From assembly GCF_903181435.1 (NCBI RefSeq), contig NZ_CAEUHO010000001.1, positions 2,790,001 to 2,854,000 on the forward strand: a stretch of 64,000 nucleotides of DNA, in the 5' to 3' direction. The DNA is from Bacteroides acidifaciens. GTDB lineage: Bacteria > Bacteroidota > Bacteroidia > Bacteroidales > Bacteroidaceae. The translations under genes were made by a program, and so were the position numbers. The notes under the pieces are model-generated. The model had not been told where the DNA came from and did no database searches. It saw only the letters and a program-made list of their open reading frames with translations. This document shows positions 50,164 to 60,278 of this stretch, piece by piece; within the stretch, counting starts at the first letter, position 1, and every line of letters starts with the position of its first letter.

Positions 50164-51081
50164 ATGAAATCAATATTTACATTTATACTCTTCACTTTTC
50201 TACTGATTCCTTTGCAGGCTCAAGAGAAAGTATATACGGTAGACAATCTTCCGAAAGTTCACTTACAAAACAAGATGCAGTATGTTTGTAACCCTGCGGG
50301 GATACTTTCACAAGCATCTTGCGACAGTATAGATGCCATGCTTTATGCTTTGGAACAGCAAACAGGCATTGAAACTGTAGTTGCCGTAGTCCCTTCTATC
50401 GGAGAGGAGGATTGCTTCGATTTCTGCCACCAATTACTCAACAAATGGGGCGTAGGGAAGAAAGATAAAAATAACGGTCTGGTTATTTTGCTGGTTACCG
50501 ACCAGCGTTGTATCCAGTTTTACACCGGCTATGGTCTGGAAGGCGTTCTTCCCGATGCTATCTGCAAGCGAATTCAAACCAAATATATGATTCCCTATTT
50601 GAAAAACGGAAATTGGGATGCAGGGATGGTAGCAGGTTTGAAAGCGACTTGCCAACGGCTTGACGGTTCTATGGAAAATGATTCCCTTTCCGATTCAAGT
50701 GACGGCAGTTCGTTTGATTTTATTCTCGCTGTCTTCTTCTTTGCTCTGATTGGCGGAGGCATTGCTTTCTTTGCTGCACGCAAACAAAGCCGTTGTCCGA
50801 AATGCGGAAAGCATACATTACAAAGAAGTAGCAGTAGGATGGTATCCCGGATTAACGGTGTGAAAACCGAAGATGTCACTTACACTTGTAGAAACTGCGG
50901 GCATACTCTCGTACGTCGCCAGCAAAGTTACGAGAATGACTATCATCATCGCGGTGGTAGCGGAGGACCATTCATTGGCGGCATGGGCGGTGGAAGTTTC
51001 GGCGGAAGCGGCGGAGGCTTTAGCGGAGGCAGCTTCGGCGGCGGAATGGGTGGCGGAGGCGGTGCCGGTTCACGGTTCTAA
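50164..51081 (+). CDS. TPM domain membrane protein with zinc ribbon and Gly-rich tail
   Basis: A 305-residue protein with a signal peptide (ending LIPLQAQEK), a TPM domain at about residues 45-170 (YGLEGVLPDAICKRIQ), a membrane helix at about 187-206, a CxxC...CxxC zinc ribbon (CPKCGKH and CRNCGH) and a Gly/Ser-rich C-terminus. It is a YgcG-like partner of LemA, whose gene follows after 48 bases. The upstream in-frame ATG at 50029 lies inside the hydrolase gene; the signal peptide fixes the start at 50164. Confidence 0.9.
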   Translation: MKSIFTFILFTFLLIPLQAQEKVYTVDNLPKVHLQNKMQYVCNPAGILSQASCDSIDAMLYALEQQTGIETVVAVVPSIGEEDCFDFCHQLLNKWGVGKKDKNNGLVILLVTDQRCIQFYTGYGLEGVLPDAICKRIQTKYMIPYLKNGNWDAGMVAGLKATCQRLDGSMENDSLSDSSDGSSFDFILAVFFFALIGGGIAFFAARKQSRCPKCGKHTLQRSSSRMVSRINGVKTEDVTYTCRNCGHTLVRRQQSYENDYHHRGGSGGPFIGGMGGGSFGGSGGGFSGGSFGGGMGGGGGAGSRF

Positions 51082-51129
51082 AAATAAAACTCAAAAATCA
51101 GATTATCAATATCAATAAAAACAATAAAC

Positions 51130-51711
51130 ATGAAAAAGTCAATTATCATCATTTTAGCCGTTGTAGCTATCCTTGTCTTTTGGGCAATCAGCGTATATAA
51201 CGGTCTGGTTACTATGGAGGAGAACGTAAGCGGCCAGTGGGCAAATGTGGAAACGCAATACCAACGCCGTGCCGACTTAATTCCAAACCTGGTAAATACA
51301 GTGAAAGGGTACGCAACACATGAAAAAGAGACATTGGAAGGAGTAGTTGCCGCACGCAGCCAGGCAACCCAGATAAAAGTGGATGCCGCTGACCTGACGC
51401 CGGAAAAACTTGCTCAGTATCAAAAAGCACAAGGAGCAGTAACTTCCGCATTAGGAAAATTATTAGCTATCACAGAAAATTATCCTGACTTGAAAGCTAA
51501 TCAGAACTTCCTTGAATTACAAGCACAATTGGAAGGGACTGAGAACCGCATCAATGTGGCACGCAAGAACTTTAACGACGCCGCCCAAGCCTACAATACC
51601 AATATCCGCCGTTTCCCAAAGAACATCTTTGCAGGAATGTTCGGTTTCGATAAGAAAGCATATTTTGAAGCAGAAGAAGGCAGTGAAAAAGCACCTAAAG
51701 TAGAGTTCTAA
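51130..51711 (+). CDS. lemA: LemA family protein
   Basis: A 193-residue membrane protein with an N-terminal helix (residues about 4-24) and a four-helix-bundle body. LemA signatures are SGQWANVETQYQRRADLIPNL at about residues 39-59 and RRFPKNIFAGMFGF near the end. The biochemical role is not well defined. It pairs with the TPM protein upstream, as in many bacteria. Confidence 0.93.
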   Translation: MKKSIIIILAVVAILVFWAISVYNGLVTMEENVSGQWANVETQYQRRADLIPNLVNTVKGYATHEKETLEGVVAARSQATQIKVDAADLTPEKLAQYQKAQGAVTSALGKLLAITENYPDLKANQNFLELQAQLEGTENRINVARKNFNDAAQAYNTNIRRFPKNIFAGMFGFDKKAYFEAEEGSEKAPKVEF

Positions 51712-51734
51712 GAAAAAAGTGCCGAAAAGATTTT

Positions 51735-51794
51735 GCCGCTGACTAATAAAGTTTCCGTATCTCATTAGACACGAAAACTTTATTAGTCAGCGGC
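51735..51794. terminator. Perfect 20-bp palindrome, terminator
   Basis: gccgctgactaataaagttt (51735-51754) is exactly complementary to 51775-51794, with a 20-base loop. It ends the lemA transcript before the purM promoter. Confidence 0.75.
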
Positions 51795-51810
51795 ATTTCT
51801 ATTAAGATAG

Positions 51811-51841
51811 TTGGCTGTACGAAAAAAAAGCAGTACTTTTG
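51811..51841 (+). promoter_or_regulatory. sigma-ABfr promoter for purM-prfA-pyrF
   Basis: TTG (51811-51813), 20 bp, then TACTTTTG (51834-51841), matching both consensus elements. The purM ATG is 29 bases downstream. Confidence 0.7.
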
Positions 51842-51870
51842 CAGCCGTATACAAAATAATTCTATAACTC

Positions 51871-53037
51871 ATGAGTAATCAACGATACATGATGCGTGGA
51901 GTAAGCGCATCAAAAGAAGATGTGCACAACGCCATCAAGAACATCGACAAAGGAATTTTCCCGAAAGCATTCTGCAAAATTATTCCCGATATATTGGGAG
52001 GTGACCCGGAATATTGCAACATCATGCATGCCGACGGTGCCGGAACCAAATCTTCTCTTGCTTATATGTACTGGAAAGAGACAGGAGACCTGTCTGTATG
52101 GAAAGGAATCGCTCAGGATGCCTTGATTATGAATATCGATGACTTGCTTTGTGTAGGTGCCGTAGATAATATCCTCGTCTCTTCAACTATCGGACGCAAC
52201 AAGTTATTAATCCCGGGAGAAGTTATCTCCGCCATCATCAACGGAACAGACGAACTACTTGCCGAACTCCGTGAAATGGGCGTAGGCGTATATGCAACTG
52301 GTGGCGAGACTGCTGATGTCGGCGACTTGGTTCGCACTATCATTGTAGATTCTACCGTAACTTGCCGTATGAAACGTTCGGATGTTATCGATAATGCCAA
52401 CATCCGTCCGGGCGACGTAATCGTCGGTCTTGCTTCTTACGGACAGGCTACTTATGAAAAAGAATATAACGGCGGCATGGGCAGCAACGGTCTGACAAGT
52501 GCACGCCATGATGTATTCGGCAAATACCTTGCTGAAAAATATCCGGAAAGCTATGACGCGGCAGTTCCCGAAGAACTGGTTTACTCAGGAAATCTGAAAC
52601 TGACAGACAGTGTAGAAGGTTCTCCGATTGATGCAGGCAAGTTAGTGCTCTCTCCTACCCGTACCTATGCACCGGTAGTAAAGAAATTACTGGATGCATT
52701 ACGCCCCGAAATTCACGGAATGGTTCACTGTTCCGGTGGTGCACAGACCAAAGTGCTGCACTTTGTTGAAAACGTCCGTGTTGTAAAAGACAATCTTTTC
52801 CCTGTTCCCCCATTGTTCAAAACTATCCAGGAACAAAGCGGCACCGACTGGGCCGAAATGTACAAGGTATTCAATATGGGACACCGTCTTGAAGTTTACC
52901 TGTCACCGGACCATGCGGAAGAAGTTATCGCTATTTCCGAGTCATTCGGTATCCCGGCACAGATAGTAGGACGCGTTGAAGAATGTGACAATACAGAGTT
53001 AATCATAAAGAGCGAGTTCGGAGAATTCAGATATTAA
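51871..53037 (+). CDS. purM: Phosphoribosylformylglycinamidine cyclo-ligase (AIR synthase)
   Basis: A 388-residue AIR synthase-family protein that closes the imidazole ring in purine synthesis. Blocks seen are HADGAGTKSSLAY, the metal/nucleotide-binding NIDDLLCVGAV, GGETADVGDLV, VIVGLASYGQATYEKEYNGG and a late CSGGAQTKVL. It is longer than E. coli PurM (345), as usual in Bacteroides, and some databases call these AIR synthase-related. prfA begins 3 bases after its stop. Confidence 0.9.
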   Translation: MSNQRYMMRGVSASKEDVHNAIKNIDKGIFPKAFCKIIPDILGGDPEYCNIMHADGAGTKSSLAYMYWKETGDLSVWKGIAQDALIMNIDDLLCVGAVDNILVSSTIGRNKLLIPGEVISAIINGTDELLAELREMGVGVYATGGETADVGDLVRTIIVDSTVTCRMKRSDVIDNANIRPGDVIVGLASYGQATYEKEYNGGMGSNGLTSARHDVFGKYLAEKYPESYDAAVPEELVYSGNLKLTDSVEGSPIDAGKLVLSPTRTYAPVVKKLLDALRPEIHGMVHCSGGAQTKVLHFVENVRVVKDNLFPVPPLFKTIQEQSGTDWAEMYKVFNMGHRLEVYLSPDHAEEVIAISESFGIPAQIVGRVEECDNTELIIKSEFGEFRY

Positions 53038-53040
53038 GGA

Positions 53041-54153
53041 ATGGCAGACAACAGTACCATATTAGAGAAACTGGACGGACTTGTAGCCCGTTTTGAAGAA
53101 ATATCAACCCTTATCACCGACCCGGCAGTAATTGCCGACCAAAAGCGCTATGTCAAGCTGACTAAGGAATATAAGGAACTGGATGACTTGATGAAAGCCC
53201 GCAAGGAATATATCCAATTGCTGGGTAACATTGAGGAAGCCAAGAGTATCCTTGCCAGTGAGTCGGATGCCGAAATGCGTGAAATGGCTAAAGAAGAAAT
53301 GGATAACAGCCAGGAACGCCTTCCGGTATTGGAAGAAGAAATCAAACTGATGCTTGTTCCCGCCGACCCGCAGGACAGCAAAAATGCGATTCTTGAAATC
53401 CGTGGCGGTGCAGGTGGTGACGAGGCAGCCATCTTTGCCGGTGACCTCTTCCGTATGTATGCCAAATTCTGCGAAACAAAAGGCTGGAAGATGGAAGTCT
53501 CCAATGCAAACGAAGGAACGGCAGGCGGATTCAAGGAAATAGTTTGCAGCGTCACAGGTGACAATGTTTACGGAATCCTGAAATATGAATCGGGCGTACA
53601 CCGCGTACAACGTGTTCCCGCCACAGAAACCCAGGGACGTGTACATACTTCGGCAGCTTCGGTAGCCGTACTTCCCGAAGCGGAAGAATTCGACGTAGTC
53701 ATCAATGAAGGCGAAATAAAATGGGATACTTTCCGAAGCGGCGGTGCCGGCGGACAGAATGTTAATAAGGTAGAATCAGGAGTACGCCTGCGCTATATCT
53801 GGAAGAACCCGAATACAGGCATTGCCGAAGAAATCCTGATTGAATGTACCGAAACACGCGACCAGCCGAAAAATAAAGAACGAGCATTAGCACGTCTCCG
53901 TACTTTTATCTACGACAAAGAACATCAGAAATATATCGACGACATTGCTTCCAAACGCAAGACAATGGTATCGACCGGCGACCGTTCGGCTAAAATCCGT
54001 ACATACAATTATCCGCAAGGACGTATCACCGACCACCGCATCAACTACACGATTTACAATCTGGCAGCTTTCATGGACGGAGATATCCAGGATTGTATAG
54101 ACCACCTGATTGTGGCTGAAAACGCGGAACGACTGAAAGAAAGCGAACTCTAA
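53041..54153 (+). CDS. prfA: Peptide chain release factor 1
   Basis: A 370-residue class I release factor for UAA and UAG stop codons. The GGQ motif that triggers peptidyl-tRNA hydrolysis is at residues 237-239 (GGAGGQNVNKVESG). The N-terminal coiled-coil, the YGILKYESGVHRVQRVPATE block and the C-terminal NYPQGRITDHRINYT are typical. It is cotranscribed with purM (3 bases) and pyrF (15 bases). Confidence 0.95.
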   Translation: MADNSTILEKLDGLVARFEEISTLITDPAVIADQKRYVKLTKEYKELDDLMKARKEYIQLLGNIEEAKSILASESDAEMREMAKEEMDNSQERLPVLEEEIKLMLVPADPQDSKNAILEIRGGAGGDEAAIFAGDLFRMYAKFCETKGWKMEVSNANEGTAGGFKEIVCSVTGDNVYGILKYESGVHRVQRVPATETQGRVHTSAASVAVLPEAEEFDVVINEGEIKWDTFRSGGAGGQNVNKVESGVRLRYIWKNPNTGIAEEILIECTETRDQPKNKERALARLRTFIYDKEHQKYIDDIASKRKTMVSTGDRSAKIRTYNYPQGRITDHRINYTIYNLAAFMDGDIQDCIDHLIVAENAERLKESEL

Positions 54154-54168
54154 AACATTATTATAAAG

Positions 54169-54999
54169 ATGGATAAGCAACAATTATTTGAAAACATAAA
54201 ACGCAAGAAATCATTCCTTTGCGTAGGACTTGATACCGACATCAAGAAAATTCCGGAACATCTGTTGAAAGAAGAAGACCCAATCTTCGCATTCAACAAA
54301 GCAATCATCGACGCGACAGCTGATTTGTGTATCGCCTATAAGCCCAATCTGGCTTTCTACGAAAGCATGGGAGTAAAAGGATGGATTGCATTTGAAAAGA
54401 CGGTAAAATACATCAAGGATAATTATCCCGACCAATTCATCATTGCCGACGCAAAGCGTGGAGATATCGGAAACACTTCCGCTATGTATGCCCGTACTTT
54501 CTTCGAAGAACTTGATATCGACTCTGTCACAGTAGCTCCTTATATGGGCGAAGACAGCGTTACTCCTTTCCTTACTTATGAAGGCAAATGGGTTATCCTG
54601 CTCGCACTGACTTCCAACAAGGGTTCGCATGACTTCCAGTTGACAGAAGATGTGAACGGAGAACGTTTGTTTGAAAAAGTACTGCGCAAATCACAAGAAT
54701 GGGCAGGCGATGACCGCATGATGTATGTGGTAGGCGCAACTCAAGGACGTGCTTTCGAGGATATCCGCAAGATTGTCCCCAATCATTTCCTGCTTGTTCC
54801 CGGTGTCGGCGCACAAGGTGGCTCACTAGAAGAAGTTTGCAAATACGGTATGAACAGTACCTGCGGATTGATTGTCAACTCATCCCGTGGTATCATCTAT
54901 GTGGATAAAACCGAGAAATTTGCGGAAGCTGCCCGCATAGCCGCACAAGAAGTACAGGCACAAATGGCTGAACAGTTGAAAAAAGTGATTAACGATTAG
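54169..54999 (+). CDS. pyrF: Orotidine 5'-phosphate decarboxylase
   Basis: A 276-residue enzyme making UMP from OMP. The catalytic [15 protein letters not shown] block has the Asp-Lys pair. [11 protein letters not shown] and PGVGAQGG (phosphate loop) are also present. It belongs to the longer PyrF subfamily of about 270 residues. It follows prfA closely and precedes the HD-domain gene by 64 bases. Confidence 0.95.
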   Translation: MDKQQLFENIKRKKSFLCVGLDTDIKKIPEHLLKEEDPIFAFNKAIIDATADLCIAYKPNLAFYESMGVKGWIAFEKTVKYIKDNYPDQFIIADAKRGDIGNTSAMYARTFFEELDIDSVTVAPYMGEDSVTPFLTYEGKWVILLALTSNKGSHDFQLTEDVNGERLFEKVLRKSQEWAGDDRMMYVVGATQGRAFEDIRKIVPNHFLLVPGVGAQGGSLEEVCKYGMNSTCGLIVNSSRGIIYVDKTEKFAEAARIAAQEVQAQMAEQLKKVIND

Positions 55000-55063
55000 T
55001 ACTATGCAGCATATTGCGCACAGCCACTAATCACTAATCACCAACCACTAAACCGTTAATAAA

Positions 55064-56293
55064 GTGCCTTACGAAAGAAAGATAATCAATGACCCGGTCT
55101 TCGGGTTCATCAATATACCGAAGGGGTTGCTGTACGATATAGTACGGCATCCCCTTTTGCAGCGTCTTACCCGCATCAAACAGGTAGGACTCTCATCCGT
55201 GGTATATCCTGGCGCTCAACACACGCGCTTCCAACACTCCTTGGGAGCTTTCTACCTGATGAGCGAAGCCATCACGCAACTGGCATCGAAAGGAAACTTC
55301 ATCTTTGACAGTGAAGCGGAAGCCGTACAGGCTGCCATCCTGCTACATGACATCGGTCACGGCCCTTTCTCCCATGTCCTGGAAGACACCATTGTAAAAG
55401 GAATCCCTCACGAAGAGATTTCCCTTATGCTGATGGAACGGATGAACAAGGAGATGAACGGCCAACTCAGCCTTGCCATTCAAATCTTCAAGGACGAGTA
55501 TCCGAAACGCTTCCTGCACCAGCTTGTCAGCGGCCAGTTGGATATGGACAGGCTCGATTATCTTCGTCGTGACAGTTTCTATACGGGAGTTACGGAAGGA
55601 AACATCGGCTCGGCACGAATCATCAAGATGCTCGACGTGGCAGACGACCGTCTTGTCATCGAATCCAAAGGGATTTACTCTATCGAGAATTTCCTCACGG
55701 CACGTCGCCTGATGTATTGGCAGGTATATCTGCACAAGACTTCGGTAGCCTACGAAAAGATGCTTATCAGTACCCTTTTGCGTGCCAAAGAACTGGCTTC
55801 GCAGGGGGTGGAACTGTTCGCATCGCCCGCATTGCGCTTTTTCCTTTACAAAGACATTACTCCTGAGGAGTTCCACAACAATCCCGACTGCCTGGAGAAT
55901 TTCGTCCAACTGGATGATAACGATATATGGACAGCCTTGAAAGTATGGAGCACCCATACAGATAAGATTCTTTCTACTTTAAGCATGGGAATGATTAACC
56001 GAAATATCTTTAAAGTGGAAATTTCGTCGGAACCGATTAGTGAAGACAGAAAAAAAGAATTAACTTTGCAAATCAGCCAGCAACTAGGCATAACACTTTC
56101 CGAAGCGAACTATTTTGTTTCTACCCCCAGCATCGAAAAGAATATGTATGACCCGGCAGACGACAGTATTGACATTATCTACAAAGACGGCACTATCAAA
56201 AATATTGCCGAAGCATCGGACATGTTGAACATCTCGTTATTGTCCAAAAAGGTAAAAAAATACTATCTCTGCTACCAGAGATTACATAGGTAA
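55064..56293 (+). CDS. HD-domain phosphohydrolase
   Basis: A 409-residue protein starting at GTG (MPYERKIINDPVFGFI). The HD metal site is HDIGHGPFSH (His95, Asp96), with an earlier RFQHSLG and a later GQLDMDRLDYLRRDS, the pattern of SAMHD1/dGTPase-like proteins. It probably hydrolyses nucleotides; the substrate is not known. There is no signal peptide, so it is cytoplasmic. lpxD follows after 82 bases. Confidence 0.88.
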   Translation: MPYERKIINDPVFGFINIPKGLLYDIVRHPLLQRLTRIKQVGLSSVVYPGAQHTRFQHSLGAFYLMSEAITQLASKGNFIFDSEAEAVQAAILLHDIGHGPFSHVLEDTIVKGIPHEEISLMLMERMNKEMNGQLSLAIQIFKDEYPKRFLHQLVSGQLDMDRLDYLRRDSFYTGVTEGNIGSARIIKMLDVADDRLVIESKGIYSIENFLTARRLMYWQVYLHKTSVAYEKMLISTLLRAKELASQGVELFASPALRFFLYKDITPEEFHNNPDCLENFVQLDDNDIWTALKVWSTHTDKILSTLSMGMINRNIFKVEISSEPISEDRKKELTLQISQQLGITLSEANYFVSTPSIEKNMYDPADDSIDIIYKDGTIKNIAEASDMLNISLLSKKVKKYYLCYQRLHR

Positions 56294-56375
56294 GTATAAA
56301 ATATTCATGCAATAACACGGAAATCTGAAAAAAAAGTCCGTTATTTGTGAACTAATTAAATTTTAAATTAAAGAC

Positions 56376-57416
56376 ATGGAGTTCTCGGCTAAGCAAATTG
56401 CAGCATTTATCCAAGGGGAAATCATTGGAGACGAAAACGCTACGGTACACACATTCGCTAAAATAGAAGAGGGAATGCCCGGAGCTATTTCTTTCCTGTC
56501 AAATCCCAAATATACACCTTATATCTACGAGACACAATCAAGCATTGTCCTGGTTAATAAAGACTTCACTCCTGAGCACGAAATCAAAACAACCCTTATC
56601 AAAGTAGACAATGCATACGAAAGTCTGGCGAAACTGCTCAATCTTTACGAGATGAGCAAACCCAAGAAACAAGGTATCGACTCATTAGCATTTGTTGCCC
56701 CCAGTGCCAAGATTGGTGAGAACGTATATATAGGTGCTTTTGCCTACATTGGCGAAAACGCTGTGATTGGAGATAATACTCAAATTTACCCACATACTTT
56801 CGTTGGAGACGGTGTGAAAATAGGCAACAATTGCCTGCTTTACTCGAATGTAAACGTTTATCATGATTGCCGTATAGGGAATGAATGTATCCTGCACTCA
56901 GGTGCGGTAATCGGAGCCGACGGATTCGGCTTTGCTCCTACCCCGGACGGATACGACAAGATTCCACAAATCGGAATCGTTATTCTGGAAGATAAAGTAG
57001 ATATAGGCGCCAATACCTGTGTAGACCGTGCTACAATGGGAGCTACCATCATACATAGCGGTGCCAAAATAGATAATTTGGTGCAGATAGCCCATAATGA
57101 CGAAGTGGGTTCCCATACCGTAATGGCTGCGCAAGTAGGCATTGCCGGTTCTACAAAAATAGGAGAATGGTGTATGTTCGGCGGGCAAGTAGGTATAGCC
57201 GGACATTCAAAAATAGGCGATAAAGTAGGTTTGGGCGCACAATCCGGTGTACCCGGAGATATCAAATCGGGCAGCCAGCTTATCGGAACTCCTCCTATGG
57301 ACCCTAAACAATATTTCAAGGCATCTGTTGTACAGAGGAGCCTGCCGGATATGCAGAAAGAACTGCGTAACCTGCGCAAAGAAATCGAAGAATTAAAACA
57401 ACTATTAAATAAGTAA
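56376..57416 (+). CDS. lpxD: UDP-3-O-(3-hydroxyacyl)glucosamine N-acyltransferase
   Basis: A 346-residue trimeric acyltransferase adding the second acyl chain in lipid A synthesis. An N-terminal uridine-binding domain (residues 1-100) precedes left-handed beta-helix hexapeptide repeats ([20 protein letters not shown]). The catalytic His is in [11 protein letters not shown]-terminal coiled helix ([15 protein letters not shown]) closes the protein. It leads the lpxD-lpxC/fabZ-lpxA cluster. Confidence 0.95.
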   Translation: MEFSAKQIAAFIQGEIIGDENATVHTFAKIEEGMPGAISFLSNPKYTPYIYETQSSIVLVNKDFTPEHEIKTTLIKVDNAYESLAKLLNLYEMSKPKKQGIDSLAFVAPSAKIGENVYIGAFAYIGENAVIGDNTQIYPHTFVGDGVKIGNNCLLYSNVNVYHDCRIGNECILHSGAVIGADGFGFAPTPDGYDKIPQIGIVILEDKVDIGANTCVDRATMGATIIHSGAKIDNLVQIAHNDEVGSHTVMAAQVGIAGSTKIGEWCMFGGQVGIAGHSKIGDKVGLGAQSGVPGDIKSGSQLIGTPPMDPKQYFKASVVQRSLPDMQKELRNLRKEIEELKQLLNK

Positions 57417-57427
57417 ATAAGTAACCA

Positions 57428-58813
57428 ATGCTGAAACAAAAAACGCTGAAAGATAGCTTTTCACTGAGCGGGAAAGGTCTTCACACTGGACTTGACCTCA
57501 CTGTTACATTTAATCCTGCTCCGGACAATCATGGATATAAAATCCAGCGTATTGACGTAGAAGGACAACCAACTATCGATGCAGTAGCCGACAACGTGAT
57601 AGAAACCACCCGTGGTACTGTGTTGTCGAAGAATGGAGTCAAAGTAAGCACCGTTGAACATGGTATGGCAGCCCTTTACGCATTGGGCATCGACAACTGC
57701 CTCATCCAGGTAAACGGTCCGGAGTTTCCGATTTTAGATGGTAGTGCACAATATTATGTACAAGAGATAGAACGTGTAGGAACAGTAGAACAAAATGCTG
57801 TCAAAGACTTTTATATCATCAAGTCAAAGATTGAATTCCGGGACGAATCAACCGGTTCTTCTATCATTGTATTACCAGACGAAAACTTTAGTCTGAATGT
57901 ACTGGTTTCTTACGATTCAACCATTATCCCGAACCAGTTTGCTACACTTGAAGATATGCATAATTTCAAAGACGAAGTGGCTGCCAGCCGTACATTCGTC
58001 TTTGTTCGCGAAATAGAGCCGCTTCTCTCCGCGGGATTAATCAAGGGGGGGGACTTGGACAATGCAATCGTAATCTACGAACGCAAGATGTCTCAGGAAA
58101 GCTTCGACCAGTTGGCAGACGTCATGGGAGTTCCCCACATGGATGCCAACGAATTAGGTTATATCAACCACAAGCCATTGGTCTGGCCGAACGAATGTGC
58201 CCGCCACAAACTTCTAGACGTTATCGGTGACCTTGCTTTAATCGGTAAACCGATTAAAGGACGCATCATCGCTACCCGTCCGGGACACACCATCAACAAT
58301 AAATTTGCCCGCCAGATGCGGAAAGAAATCCGTCTGCACGAAATACAGGCTCCAAGCTATGACTGCAACCGTGAGCCGGTAATGGATGTAAACCGTATCC
58401 GCGAACTGTTGCCGCACCGCTATCCTTTCCAACTGGTAGATAAAGTGATTGAAATCGGAGCCAACTATATTGTAGGTGTCAAGAATATCACTGCCAACGA
58501 GCCTTTCTTCCAGGGACACTTCCCGCAAGAACCCGTTATGCCGGGTGTGCTTCAGATAGAAGCGATGGCGCAAGTCGGCGGTTTGCTTGTTCTCAACTCT
58601 GTTGACGAACCGGAACGTTACTCTACTTATTTCATGAAGATAGACGGTGTGAAGTTCCGCCAAAAAGTAGTGCCGGGAGATACGCTGATATTCCGCGTGG
58701 AATTATTAGCACCTATCCGTCGTGGTATCTCCACTATGAAAGGTTACGCATTCGTTGGAGAAAAAGTAGTTTGCGAAGCAGAATTCATGGCACAAATAGT
58801 AAAAAACAAGTAA
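57428..58813 (+). CDS. lpxC/fabZ: Bifunctional LpxC deacetylase / FabZ dehydratase
   Basis: A 461-residue fusion typical of Bacteroidetes. Residues 1 to about 310 are the zinc deacetylase of lipid A synthesis (SGKGLHTG, VEHGMAALYALGIDNC, HKLLDVIGDLALIG, GHTINNKF). Residues about 320-461 are the 3-hydroxyacyl-ACP dehydratase (LLPHRYPFQLVDKVIEI, GHFPQEPVMPGVLQIEAMAQ). The fusion couples lipid A and fatty acid synthesis. It starts 11 bases after lpxD, and lpxA follows after about 19 bases. Confidence 0.96.
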   Translation: MLKQKTLKDSFSLSGKGLHTGLDLTVTFNPAPDNHGYKIQRIDVEGQPTIDAVADNVIETTRGTVLSKNGVKVSTVEHGMAALYALGIDNCLIQVNGPEFPILDGSAQYYVQEIERVGTVEQNAVKDFYIIKSKIEFRDESTGSSIIVLPDENFSLNVLVSYDSTIIPNQFATLEDMHNFKDEVAASRTFVFVREIEPLLSAGLIKGGDLDNAIVIYERKMSQESFDQLADVMGVPHMDANELGYINHKPLVWPNECARHKLLDVIGDLALIGKPIKGRIIATRPGHTINNKFARQMRKEIRLHEIQAPSYDCNREPVMDVNRIRELLPHRYPFQLVDKVIEIGANYIVGVKNITANEPFFQGHFPQEPVMPGVLQIEAMAQVGGLLVLNSVDEPERYSTYFMKIDGVKFRQKVVPGDTLIFRVELLAPIRRGISTMKGYAFVGEKVVCEAEFMAQIVKNK

Positions 58814-58832
58814 TCAACAATTGGAAATTCAA

Positions 58833-59600
58833 ATGATAAGTCCTTTAGCGTATGTTCATCCTGAAGCTAAAATCGGGGAAAATGTAGAAATTGCGCCTTT
58901 TGTATTCATAGATAAAAACGTGGTTATCGGCGACAACAATAAAATTATGGCTAATGCCAATATTTTATATGGCTCACGTATCGGTAATGGAAATACTATT
59001 TTTCCGGGTGCCGTTATCGGTGCTATTCCGCAAGACCTGAAATTTCGCGGAGAAGAATCGACAGCCGAAATCGGAGATAACAACCTGATTCGCGAAAACG
59101 TGACTATTAACCGTGGCACGGCGGCTAAAGGGCGCACGATTGTGGGAAATAACAACTTATTAATGGAAGGTGTGCATGTGGCACATGACGCATTAGTCGG
59201 AAATGGATGTATTATCGGAAATTCTACCAAGATGGCAGGCGAAATCGTTATTGACGATAACGCAATAGTCAGTGCCAATGTCCTGATGCATCAATTTTGC
59301 CATGTAGGAAGCCATGTAATGATTCAGGGCGGATGCCGTTTCAGCAAGGATATTCCTCCTTATATCATTGCAGGACGCGAGCCAATCGCTTTCAGTGGAA
59401 TCAACATTATCGGCTTGCGCCGTCGTGGTTTTGCCAATGAAGTAATTGAAAACATTCACAATGCTTATCGTATCATTTACCAAAGCGGACTGAATACGAC
59501 AGAAGCATTAAAGAAAATTGAAGATGAATTCGAAAAGAGTCCTGAAATCGACTACATCATCGACTTCATCCGCAACTCAGAACGTGGTATAATTAAATAA
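58833..59600 (+). CDS. lpxA: UDP-N-acetylglucosamine O-acyltransferase
   Basis: A 255-residue acyltransferase carrying out the first step of lipid A synthesis. Hexapeptide repeats run from residue 5 (VHPEAKIGENVEIAPFVFI). The catalytic His region is GVHVAHDALVGNG, and the C-terminal helical domain starts near GINIIGLRRRGF. I use ATG 58833. A TTG four codons upstream is possible but less likely. It ends the lpx cluster. Confidence 0.94.
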   Translation: MISPLAYVHPEAKIGENVEIAPFVFIDKNVVIGDNNKIMANANILYGSRIGNGNTIFPGAVIGAIPQDLKFRGEESTAEIGDNNLIRENVTINRGTAAKGRTIVGNNNLLMEGVHVAHDALVGNGCIIGNSTKMAGEIVIDDNAIVSANVLMHQFCHVGSHVMIQGGCRFSKDIPPYIIAGREPIAFSGINIIGLRRRGFANEVIENIHNAYRIIYQSGLNTTEALKKIEDEFEKSPEIDYIIDFIRNSERGIIK

Positions 59601-59621
59601 ACACTTCAAAATAGTCATATT

Positions 59622-60176
59622 ATGATATACAGATTTACTATCATATCTGATGAAGTTGATGATTTTGTCAGAGAAATACAAATTGACCCGGAAGCAACTT
59701 TTTTCGACTTCCATGAGACAATACTGAAATCAGTCGGGTACGCAAACGACCAGATGACTTCTTTCTTTATCTGCGATGATGATTGGGAAAAAGAAAAGGA
59801 AGTGACTTTGGAAGAAATGGACGACAACCCGGAAATGGATAGCTGGGTAATGAAAGAAACTCCTATCAACGAATTGGTAGAAGATGAAAAGCAAAAACTG
59901 CTGTATGTATTCGATTACATGACAGAGCGTTGTTTCTTCATCGAGCTATCTGAAATCATTACTGGAAAGGAAATGAAAGGCGCCAAATGCACCAAGAAAT
60001 CAGGGGAAGCTCCCAAACAAACGGTCGACTTTGAAGAAATGGCTGCTGTCGGCGGCTCTCTCGATTTGGACGAAAACTTCTATGGAGACCAGGATTTCGA
60101 TATGGAAGACTTCGACCAGGAAGGATTCGATATTGGTGGCGACGCAGGCGGGTCATTCGAAGAAGATAAATTTTAA
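59622..60176 (+). CDS. pRiA4b ORF-3-like (TnpR passenger-type) protein
   Basis: A 184-residue acidic protein. The first 75 residues (RFTIISDEVDDFVREIQIDPEA, in parts RFTIISDEVDDF and FFDFHETILKSVGY) match the plasmid pRiA4b ORF-3 domain, also named IS1096 passenger TnpR. Residues about 145-184 form an Asp/Glu/Gly/Phe-rich tail. Despite the family name no mobile element is around it. It lies 21 bases after lpxA and may share its transcript. Function unknown. Confidence 0.8.
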   Translation: MIYRFTIISDEVDDFVREIQIDPEATFFDFHETILKSVGYANDQMTSFFICDDDWEKEKEVTLEEMDDNPEMDSWVMKETPINELVEDEKQKLLYVFDYMTERCFFIELSEIITGKEMKGAKCTKKSGEAPKQTVDFEEMAAVGGSLDLDENFYGDQDFDMEDFDQEGFDIGGDAGGSFEEDKF

Positions 60177-60193
60177 TTTAACGATTAATAGTT

Positions 60194-60249
60194 AGTGATT
60201 AATGATTAACGCAGTGCAGATATTCGTATTGCATTAATCATTAATCACT
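60194..60249. repeat. 16-bp perfect palindrome between genes
   Basis: agtgattaatgattaa (60194-60209) is complementary to ttaatcattaatcact (60234-60249). Related words (aatcactaatca) recur just downstream and near 55020. AT-rich, possibly a terminator or mRNA stability element. Confidence 0.5.
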
Positions 60250-60278
60250 CATCATTAATCACTAATCATTTAAGTCCA

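Noticed and set aside
59622..60176. Part of an IS1096-like mobile element
   Set aside because: The name comes from a domain label only; no transposase, inverted repeats or insertion signs surround it.
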